Assembly: GCA_020850225.1 (NCBI GenBank)
Contig: JADZFD010000090.1
Location: forward strand, 27,496-91,495
DNA length: 64,000 nt
Source of the DNA: Saprospiraceae bacterium
GTDB taxonomy: Bacteria > Bacteroidota > Bacteroidia > Chitinophagales > Saprospiraceae
Reading direction: 5' to 3'
Of the stretch, positions 54,531 to 61,420 are shown one piece after another (position 1 is the first letter of the stretch; every line of letters begins with the position of its first letter). The position numbers and the translations under genes are program-made. The notes beneath the pieces are model-generated. The model was not told the DNA's origin. It did no database searches and saw only the letters and a list, made by a program, of their open reading frames with translations.

Positions 54531-56187
54531 CTGCCTCATAAGTAAACAGTTTTTCGTAATATTCAGCTGCCATTTCGTCTGAGCAAAATTCAGGAACGAT
54601 TTCAGTCATGGCATTTTTTACGATTTGTATCCATGTTTTAGGTTTGTTATAGTAGATTGGAAGTATTTCATCATTCAATACCTCAAATATTCTGTCTGCT
54701 TCAAGATCATCCTGTTCAGATTCAGACAGTTTTCGGTCAGCAGGTTCTATCAGAAACGCATTGTGACCATGTATGGCAAATTCGGGTATCCATCCATCTG
54801 GTATTGAAAAATTCACTGAACCGTTCATGGCTGCGGTCATACCGCTTGTACCTGAAGCTTCCCTAAATAAGCGTGGATTGTTAAGCCAAACATCTGATCC
54901 CCGCTTCAATGCAGCTGAAAGGCTGAGCTCATAACCGGTCAGAACAGCGACATTAGGCATTTCTAATGTGTCTTTGTATATACGATTGAATGTATTAATA
55001 GCTCCCAGGTCCAATGGGTAAGGTTTGCCTGCCCAAATTATCTGAACAGGCATTTTTTTATCCGATACCAAAGCCTCGAACCGTTTCATATCCCGCATAA
55101 GTAAGTCTGCTCTCTTGTATCCGGCAAATCTACGTGCCCAGACCAACGTCAGTACATTTTCACTGAAAATTTTACCAGTTTGATCAGCTACTATTTTAAA
55201 TAATTCATTTTTTAATTCTTTCTTCCTGGCTATTAATGAATTATCATCATTGGCTTTAAGTGCTGCTTCAGTTATATCGTCTTTCCAGTATTGTTTATTC
55301 TGACTGTTGGTTACATGTGTAATCTCACAAATATTATCGTAACCTGACCACATCTTTCTGGATACTTCACCATGCATTTCAGATACGCCATTGGCAATTT
55401 TTGCAAACTGAAGCGCTGTAAGTGTATAATTCAATCTGTCATTTTCTAAAGTCACCAAACCTTTAACTTCATCGTCCTTCAATCCATTGAAAAAGGACAT
55501 CTGACTCAACAGTTTGAAATCATGAGATTCATTACCTGCTTCTTCAGGTGTATGCGTCGTAAATACGATTCTGCTGCGCACCTCATCCATATCCTTATAT
55601 TTGGAGTATAGATAAAAACACAATGGTAGAGCATGACCTTCATTCATATGATATATGTCCGTTTTCAGTTGCAATATGTCCAGCAATTTGGCTCCTCCAC
55701 TGCCCAAAACAATGGATTGAGCTATCCTTGTGGATTCATTGGCGTCGTACAGATTATGTGTAATGGTACGGGACAAAGCGTCATTTTGCTCAATATCTGT
55801 TGATAACAAAAATATGGGAGCACTGTTAAATACATCAGGTTTCAGTAAAAACACCTTGACATATACGGTAGAATCGTGAACGATAACAGGAAATACGATT
55901 TTAGTATCCGTTAGAAAAGAATAGTGTTTTTGTACATAATCAGCCTTCATGGTTCCGTCAAGTGCTCTTACCTGGTCATAGTATCCATATTTCCATAACA
56001 TACCTATTCCTACCAGGTTTTGCCTGAGTTGATATGCACTTTGCATATGTGATCCGGCAAGAAAGCCTAGGCCTCCGCTATATATCTTTAAAGCCTGATT
56101 AATAGCAAACTCCATAGAAAAGTATGCAACCGGTTTGTGAAATTTTTCAGCCGGTTCGTATCCAAATATTTCTGACTTTGTCAACAT
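54508..56187 (-). CDS. Short alpha-glucan phosphorylase (GT35 family)
   Basis: This 559-residue protein belongs to the short phosphorylase clade (about 550 residues, against over 800 in glycogen phosphorylase). It would release glucose 1-phosphate from glycogen or maltodextrin. The N-terminal YFSMEFAINQALKIYSGGLG and the HMNEGHALPLCF, TTHTPEEAGNE, VWARRFAGYKRADLL and IIWAGKPYP motifs are typical. In the conserved segment EASGTSGM-x-AAMNG the residue after GM is Thr451, whereas the pyridoxal-phosphate Lys is expected there; this deviation is listed as a finding. A -7 element (TAATTTTG) lies 42 bases upstream. Confidence 0.88.
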   Translation of the reverse strand: MLTKSEIFGYEPAEKFHKPVAYFSMEFAINQALKIYSGGLGFLAGSHMQSAYQLRQNLVGIGMLWKYGYYDQVRALDGTMKADYVQKHYSFLTDTKIVFPVIVHDSTVYVKVFLLKPDVFNSAPIFLLSTDIEQNDALSRTITHNLYDANESTRIAQSIVLGSGGAKLLDILQLKTDIYHMNEGHALPLCFYLYSKYKDMDEVRSRIVFTTHTPEEAGNESHDFKLLSQMSFFNGLKDDEVKGLVTLENDRLNYTLTALQFAKIANGVSEMHGEVSRKMWSGYDNICEITHVTNSQNKQYWKDDITEAALKANDDNSLIARKKELKNELFKIVADQTGKIFSENVLTLVWARRFAGYKRADLLMRDMKRFEALVSDKKMPVQIIWAGKPYPLDLGAINTFNRIYKDTLEMPNVAVLTGYELSLSAALKRGSDVWLNNPRLFREASGTSGMTAAMNGSVNFSIPDGWIPEFAIHGHNAFLIEPADRKLSESEQDDLEADRIFEVLNDEILPIYYNKPKTWIQIVKNAMTEIVPEFCSDEMAAEYYEKLFTYEAEKVQTVQ

Positions 56188-56228
56188 AAAATAGAATATA
56201 AATAAATTACTGAATCAAAAAGAAGGTG

Positions 56229-56236
56229 CAAAATTA
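56229..56236 (-). promoter_or_regulatory. Candidate -7 element of the glucan phosphorylase gene
   Basis: On the minus strand this reads TAATTTTG, matching TAnnTTTG, 42 bases before the start codon. Confidence 0.35.
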
Positions 56237-56350
56237 TAACTTTTTACACAAACGAGACAATTAAAACAACTTAAGTTATTGATTTGAATTATATTACGGT
56301 GATTATCAATTAATTGCATCATAAGCATTGCTTAATTAACTGTATAAATA

Positions 56351-56389
56351 AAAAAAAATCACAACTGTAATTAATACAATTGTGATTTT
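56351..56389 (-). terminator. Terminator of the superoxide dismutase gene
   Basis: AAAATCACAA (56355-56364) and TTGTGATTTT (56380-56389) form a 10-base-pair stem, extended inward by CTGTA/TACA. On the minus strand the stem is followed by eight T. It lies 31 bases after the dismutase stop codon. Confidence 0.85.
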
Positions 56390-56420
56390 GATTTATGTTG
56401 ATATCAGTTGTAAACTGTCA

Positions 56421-57032
56421 TTATCTGGTGGCTGCTTCGTATTTAGCTTCAACAGCATTCCAGTTGAGTACATCCCAGAATGCTGCTACATAGTCAGCTC
56501 TTCTGTTCTGAAAATGAAGATAGTAAGCATGCTCCCAAACATCCAATCCCATAATAGGAATTCCACAATTGCCCACACCAGGCATCAACGGATTATCCTG
56601 ATTAGGTGTACTGCATATTTCTACTTTACCGTCCTTGTGAGCAGACAACCACGCCCATCCTGAACCGAAACGGGACATTGCTGCAGCAGCAAATTTTTCC
56701 ATAAATTCTTCCTTGCTTCCAAAGGCTGCAATAATAGCATCCAACAGAGCTCCTGATAATCTTCCTTTGTTATCTGGAGAGATTACCTCCCAGAATAAAG
56801 AGTGATTCCAATGTCCACCGGCATTATTTCTTACAGCCATATTGTTCATATCCAGATTTTTCAATACTTCTTCGATAGATTTACCTTCCAAATCAGTGCC
56901 TTTAATGGCATTGTTCAGATTATTGATATAAGCCTGATGATGTTTGGTATGGTGGATTTCCATGGTACGAGCATCAAAGTGCGGCTCAAGTGCATTATAA
57001 GCATATCCCAATGCAGGAAGTTCAAAAGACAT
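56421..57032 (-). CDS. Fe/Mn superoxide dismutase
   Basis: This 203-residue enzyme converts superoxide to oxygen and hydrogen peroxide in the cytosol. The metal ligands are the His in HTKHHQAY (His27/31 region), the His in [10 protein letters not shown], and the Asp and His in [10 protein letters not shown] (about 163-172). GSGWAWL is also conserved. By eye the metal (Fe, Mn or either) cannot be decided. It is monocistronic with a strong terminator behind it. Confidence 0.95.
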   Translation of the reverse strand: MSFELPALGYAYNALEPHFDARTMEIHHTKHHQAYINNLNNAIKGTDLEGKSIEEVLKNLDMNNMAVRNNAGGHWNHSLFWEVISPDNKGRLSGALLDAIIAAFGSKEEFMEKFAAAAMSRFGSGWAWLSAHKDGKVEICSTPNQDNPLMPGVGNCGIPIMGLDVWEHAYYLHFQNRRADYVAAFWDVLNWNAVEAKYEAATR

Positions 57033-57362
57033 AATTTATATTTTAAGAGTTAATTATAATGAATTTTTATATCATCAGTATAACATATCCATAGTTAAAA
57101 TGTTTAAAGAAACCTGTCTTGTTTTATATCGGTTATAAATCCTGTTTATAGTAATGAATATTCAGGAAGCCATGTTTATTGATGTATTTAATATTGAAAA
57201 ATTAACCTGAATATACTCATATTTGATAGATGGTTCTGTTTTCATATGATAAAATATTTTATCTTTGCATTTTTATAAACAGTTGAGATGCCTGATTTAA
57301 TAATGTAACAAGCACACTATCCAATTCAGACAGGCAAAATTATAAATAGTATTTTACGCGAC
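57033..57362. other. Divergent spacer sod / apbE
   Basis: This 330-base AT-rich spacer contains the TATCTTTG element at 57260-57267 facing apbE. No promoter-like octamer was noted close to the dismutase start, and no gene or hairpin was recognised. Confidence 0.5.
57260..57267 (+). promoter_or_regulatory. Candidate -7 element of the apbE cluster
   Basis: TATCTTTG matches TAnnTTTG, 96 bases upstream of the apbE start. No TTG occurs at the usual spacing. Confidence 0.35.
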
Positions 57363-58427
57363 ATGCATCAATTTAATTTGATAAAAATTCCAGTTATAAG
57401 TATTTTGCTCTTATGGTTGCAGGGATGCAAGAGCGATAATAGTTTTTATTTGACAATTAAGGGTAATTCTCTGGGTAATGAATACGTTATTACTGTAAAA
57501 GCAACGGATTCAGTGACTATAAAGCATGCTGTTGATTCTATACTTATAACTATTGAATCATCTGTTTCTCTGAATAATCCTGAAAGTACACTCATCAGGT
57601 ACAATAATTCGGACACTACATTCTGCTTTGACAGCAAATCAGACAATGTGTTCAGGAAGGTATTTGATCGGTCCAAATCCCTTTATACTTCGACCAATGG
57701 AGCGTTTAATCCGGCTGTTGAACCACTTTTGCAATATTATGGATTCAGTGATACGGATATTCATCCCCTGCGACATGAGGACAGTACCGTCATTCAGAAA
57801 TTGCTACAACTTGTTGTGTTTGACAGCATAGTACTGACTGAGTCTGACAACAAAGGGATAATTTGTATTTCTAAGCCTGACAAAGCCTGCAAACTTACAT
57901 TCAATGCAATCTTCCCGGGATTTACCGTGGATTGTCTGGCTGCTTATTTTGAAAGTAAAGGTCTTAAGGATTTTATGATAAAGCTGGGTTCAGAATACCG
58001 GTCTATGGGAAATGATGCAACCAATCATGCATGGGGAACAGACATTTTACGCCCTGAACCGAATACGTCAGGTTCTGAATCTGTATTGCCACTGCAATTG
58101 TCCAATAAGGCCATGGCAACTAACGGCAATTATCAGAAAATATACGAAGTAAAAGGTCAGAAATATTCACACATCATAAGCCCGTTTACAGGAGCCTCCC
58201 ACCCTACGGATATACTCAGTGTCACAGTCATAAGCGATGATTGTAGTTCGGCCGATGCGTATGCTACTGCTTTCATGGTATTAGGGTTGGATAAATCCTT
58301 ACAACTAATTGATAGTTTAAAGGACGTTGAAGCCTGTTTTATCTATGACAATGAAGGAGATGGTATTTTTGAATATAAGATAAGCAAAGGTTTCTCCAAA
58401 TATTATTTAAATAACGAACAAAAGTAA
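57363..58427 (+). CDS. apbE: FAD:protein FMN transferase (ApbE family lipoprotein)
   Basis: ApbE enzymes attach FMN covalently to a Thr/Ser of periplasmic flavoproteins using FAD. This 354-residue protein has a lipobox (WLQGC, Cys at about 20). Family segments visible are NGAFNPAVEPLLQYYGF, MATNGNYQKIYEVKG and SSADAYATAFMVLG with the metal-binding Asp and Thr. Some normally conserved positions differ: FPGFTVD where AKGYxVD is usual, LGSE for GGE, and HIISPFTG for HTIDPRTG. It is probably still an enzyme but may be divergent. No Nqr or Rnf flavoprotein target is in the window. The exonuclease gene follows after 13 bases. Confidence 0.83.
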   Translation: MHQFNLIKIPVISILLLWLQGCKSDNSFYLTIKGNSLGNEYVITVKATDSVTIKHAVDSILITIESSVSLNNPESTLIRYNNSDTTFCFDSKSDNVFRKVFDRSKSLYTSTNGAFNPAVEPLLQYYGFSDTDIHPLRHEDSTVIQKLLQLVVFDSIVLTESDNKGIICISKPDKACKLTFNAIFPGFTVDCLAAYFESKGLKDFMIKLGSEYRSMGNDATNHAWGTDILRPEPNTSGSESVLPLQLSNKAMATNGNYQKIYEVKGQKYSHIISPFTGASHPTDILSVTVISDDCSSADAYATAFMVLGLDKSLQLIDSLKDVEACFIYDNEGDGIFEYKISKGFSKYYLNNEQK

Positions 58428-58440
58428 TAAGGATAGATAT

Positions 58441-59253
58441 ATGACATTTAATCTTGACAGGAACTTAGTGTTTTTTGACATAGAATCAACCGGTTTGAAC
58501 ATTATCAAAGACCGGATAATACAAATAGCACTCATCAAATATACACCAAACGGTGACACACCCGAAGAACTTTCCTTATTGGTCAATCCCGGTATTCCTA
58601 TCTCTGAAGAAGCTTACAATGTACATGGTATCAGCAATGAAGATGTCAGAAACAAACCCACCTTTGAACAAATCGGAAAAAGTATTTATGATTTCATAGG
58701 ACAAGCCGACCTGGCAGGTTACAACTCGGACCGGTTCGATATCCCCATGTTGATTGAAGAATTTCATAGAATAGGAATTCAATTTGACATCAGCAAAAGG
58801 CGGCTGGTAGATGTACAGAAAATATTTTACAAAATGGAGCCACGTACGCTCAAGGCAGCCTATAAATTCTATTGTGATAAAGACCTCGAAGATGCACACG
58901 ATGCGCTTGCAGATGTACGGGCAACAGTAGAAGTATTCAAAGGACAGATTACGGCATATGACAACAAGGATTATACCGACGGAGATGGAAATGTGCTCAA
59001 AACACCTATCAAAAACGATATAAAACAAATCGCAGCATTCATTAAAGATAGTTCTGCCATCGATATTACACAGCGCCTTAAAGTCAATGCTAAGGAGGAA
59101 ATTATTTTTAATTTTGGCAAGTACAGTGGCAGGTCTGTTGCTGAGGTCTTTAAAACCGAACCTACTTATTATCATTGGATGATGGAAAAAGATTTCTCTG
59201 CCCAGGTCAAACAAATAATCACCCAAATCAAAGAGCAGTTGAATGTCAAGTGA
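58441..59253 (+). CDS. DnaQ-like 3'-5' exonuclease with ExoX-type C-terminus
   Basis: This 270-residue protein has a DEDDh exonuclease domain with FFDIESTGL (Exo I), GYNSDRFDIPML (Exo II) and HDALADVRAT (Exo III). After a linker it has a C-terminal module EEIIFNFGKYSGRSVAEV...YYHWMMEKDF, as seen in ExoX-like proteins of Bacteroidota. It probably degrades single-stranded DNA or proofreads. Its last 11 bases overlap the start of the MbnP-like gene, suggesting translational coupling, though the functions look unrelated. Confidence 0.9.
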   Translation: MTFNLDRNLVFFDIESTGLNIIKDRIIQIALIKYTPNGDTPEELSLLVNPGIPISEEAYNVHGISNEDVRNKPTFEQIGKSIYDFIGQADLAGYNSDRFDIPMLIEEFHRIGIQFDISKRRLVDVQKIFYKMEPRTLKAAYKFYCDKDLEDAHDALADVRATVEVFKGQITAYDNKDYTDGDGNVLKTPIKNDIKQIAAFIKDSSAIDITQRLKVNAKEEIIFNFGKYSGRSVAEVFKTEPTYYHWMMEKDFSAQVKQIITQIKEQLNVK

Positions 59254-60037
59254 TGTATTGAAATTTATACCAATAATTTTACTTACAGGGATTCTTTCCG
59301 GATGTTATTCGCGTACCGAAGGTTGTCTGGACAGTTATGCTGCCAATTTTGATGTTTCCTCGGACGATGCCTGCAGTACTTGCTGTGTTTATCCTTCTCT
59401 CATCCTTTCCATACAAAACCGATACGGTGACAGTGCTTTCCACCAGAATGATACCCTGATCAATAGGTTTGGTCAGAAGTATATCATACTGGGTATGCGG
59501 TATTATATGTCTGATTTTAGTTTATATCAGAACAATAACGATTTAACCGTACGGGAAGTCATTCAGAATACGCTGACCGGAGAAATTATTCCGGATGAAA
59601 TAAAAATAGCAAAATCAGACGAATCTGGCATCAAATGCGGAACAGTCCGAACATACGGATCATTCGACAGTATCCGGTTTGTCATGGGTATTGATGGAAA
59701 ATTCCTTGAAGAGGGACTAACAACACTTCCGGCCGGACATGTACTGGAAAAGCAAAACAGAATTAATGATGCTCAAGGAAATATGGCAGCTGCCGGTATC
59801 CGCTACAAGGTCATCTCACCTGTGGACACTATAATTAATATTTTTATTTCTACAGACTTCAAACTGCAATATACAATCCGGGATTCAATCAGTGAAACAA
59901 GACAGGGGCAACCCATAACCGGTAAAATCATAGCCGATTACCAGCAGTTACTGGACGACGTAGATTTACTTGCGCCCTATATTGAAATAAGAAACAAGGT
60001 TACGGAAAATTGCAGAAGGTTTTTAATCGTAAGGTAA
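59243..60037 (+). CDS. MbnP-like lipoprotein lacking tryptophan
   Basis: This 264-residue lipoprotein has a lipobox (ILSGC, Cys at about 21). A Cys-rich start follows (CLDSYAANFDVSSDDACSTC), then the family pattern NDTLINRFGQKYIILGMRYYMSDFSLYQ, near residues 69-97. MbnP proteins are secreted copper-binding proteins whose partner MbnH oxidises one Trp to kynurenine. An MbnH-like gene lies 120 bases downstream, which supports the assignment. However, the protein contains no Trp; the place where the family has a Trp-rich M-W-W-GY segment reads NMAAAGIRYK here (about residues 187-196). Function may therefore differ. Confidence 0.72.
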   Translation: MSSDVLKFIPIILLTGILSGCYSRTEGCLDSYAANFDVSSDDACSTCCVYPSLILSIQNRYGDSAFHQNDTLINRFGQKYIILGMRYYMSDFSLYQNNNDLTVREVIQNTLTGEIIPDEIKIAKSDESGIKCGTVRTYGSFDSIRFVMGIDGKFLEEGLTTLPAGHVLEKQNRINDAQGNMAAAGIRYKVISPVDTIINIFISTDFKLQYTIRDSISETRQGQPITGKIIADYQQLLDDVDLLAPYIEIRNKVTENCRRFLIVR

Positions 60038-60157
60038 TCCTGTTCATGGTTTTCATGCTATCTGATTCATTACAATATCGTATGCTGACCATTATCATAT
60101 AATCTTTAGACGAAAGTAAACGTTATAACTTGTATAATCAGGTAATATTCAACGGAT

Positions 60158-61252
60158 ATGAAGCTTAGGATTGTTATAGTTTTCATTTTTTCATTATTCA
60201 TCGTACTATTTGCGTGTCAGAAGGACGATGACAGGGAAGGTGATTTGACTTCTTATCCCTACAATCCGGAAAAGTACAACCTGGATTTACCCAAGCACTT
60301 CCCTGAGATGTACATTCCTGCCGATAATCCACTGACCAGGTCTGGCATCGCATTGGGAAGAATGTTGTTCTATGACCCTATATTATCGGCTGACAGCACG
60401 ATGTCCTGTGGTTCTTGTCATATTCAGGAATTCAACTTTACAGATGGTAAGGCATTCAGTACAGGTATAGACGGTATCAAAGGTCGCCGCAGTAGTATGA
60501 GTCTGATCAATATTGGATTTGTGCAATCTGGTATGTTTTGGGACGGACGTGTCAAAACGCTGGAAGAGCAGGCTTTATTACCTGTAGAAGATCCTGTAGA
60601 GTTGCATAATACCTGGGAAAATGTCATTTCCAAATTAAAGAAGCATCCACAGTATCCGGTACGATTCCGTGCGGCTTTCGGAATTAAAAACACCACTGAG
60701 ATAACTAAGGAACTCGCAGCCAAAGCAATAGCACAATTTCAGCGCATACTGATTTCTAAAGATTCCAGATACGATAAGATTCAGGATGGAAAGGATTTTT
60801 TTACGGATATAGAACTCATCGGTCAGGGCTTGTACTTTGATGACGATCCGGATTTACCTGATATGGAATGCGGACATTGTCACAATACACCTATGGCTAC
60901 ATCTGATGATTATTTCAACAACGGACTTGATTTTTCGGCAACTTTTTATGATTTTAAGGATTATGGACGTGGTGAAGTAACCCTATCACCTGTTGATAAT
61001 GGCAAATTTAAAGCACCTACACTGCGTAATATCAGGTATTCTGCACCCTACATGCATGACGGACGCTTCCAGACTATCGATGAAGTATTCGATCACTATG
61101 GAGGTGGTGTAAAAAACGCACCCAATAGAGATAGAAATCTTCAGAACCAGCCTATATCTCCTTTCTACAGAAAGGCCTTACTTGCTTTTATTGATACCTT
61201 TGAGGATACTACCTTCCTGCATAATCCCGAATTCAAAAACCCATTTGAATAG
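60158..61252 (+). CDS. MbnH/MauG-type di-haem cytochrome c peroxidase family lipoprotein
   Basis: This 364-residue protein has a lipobox (VLFAC, Cys at about 20) and two haem c motifs, CGSCH near residue 87 and CGHCH near residue 240. Conserved segments are RRSSMSLINIGF, MFWDGRVKTLEEQALLPVEDP, and KAPTLRNIRYSAPYMHDGRF. Relatives use hydrogen peroxide to oxidise protein residues (MauG, MbnH) or to reduce peroxide (CcpA). The MbnP-like neighbour favours MbnH. It is the last plus-strand gene before the restriction gene. Confidence 0.9.
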   Translation: MKLRIVIVFIFSLFIVLFACQKDDDREGDLTSYPYNPEKYNLDLPKHFPEMYIPADNPLTRSGIALGRMLFYDPILSADSTMSCGSCHIQEFNFTDGKAFSTGIDGIKGRRSSMSLINIGFVQSGMFWDGRVKTLEEQALLPVEDPVELHNTWENVISKLKKHPQYPVRFRAAFGIKNTTEITKELAAKAIAQFQRILISKDSRYDKIQDGKDFFTDIELIGQGLYFDDDPDLPDMECGHCHNTPMATSDDYFNNGLDFSATFYDFKDYGRGEVTLSPVDNGKFKAPTLRNIRYSAPYMHDGRFQTIDEVFDHYGGGVKNAPNRDRNLQNQPISPFYRKALLAFIDTFEDTTFLHNPEFKNPFE

Positions 61253-61316
61253 ACTGTCTTGTCCTGAAATAGGTTTACACCAAAACGTGTAATAATATCC
61301 AATCTTTGTAAATATA

Positions 61317-61346
61317 TTGCAGAACTAATTTTTATTTTTAAATTTG
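61317..61346 (+). promoter_or_regulatory. Promoter candidate upstream of hsdR
   Basis: TTG at 61317-61319 is followed after 19 bases by TAAATTTG at 61339-61346, a full Bacteroidota-type pair. A second -7-like octamer, TAACTTTG at 61396-61403, is nearer to the start codon but lacks a well-spaced TTG. Confidence 0.5.
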
Positions 61347-61420
61347 TAGCAGGATTTATTCATTAACCTGTAATTTTTTTTGGACGAGTCAAAAGTAACT
61401 TTGATCGATATAGATTTTAA

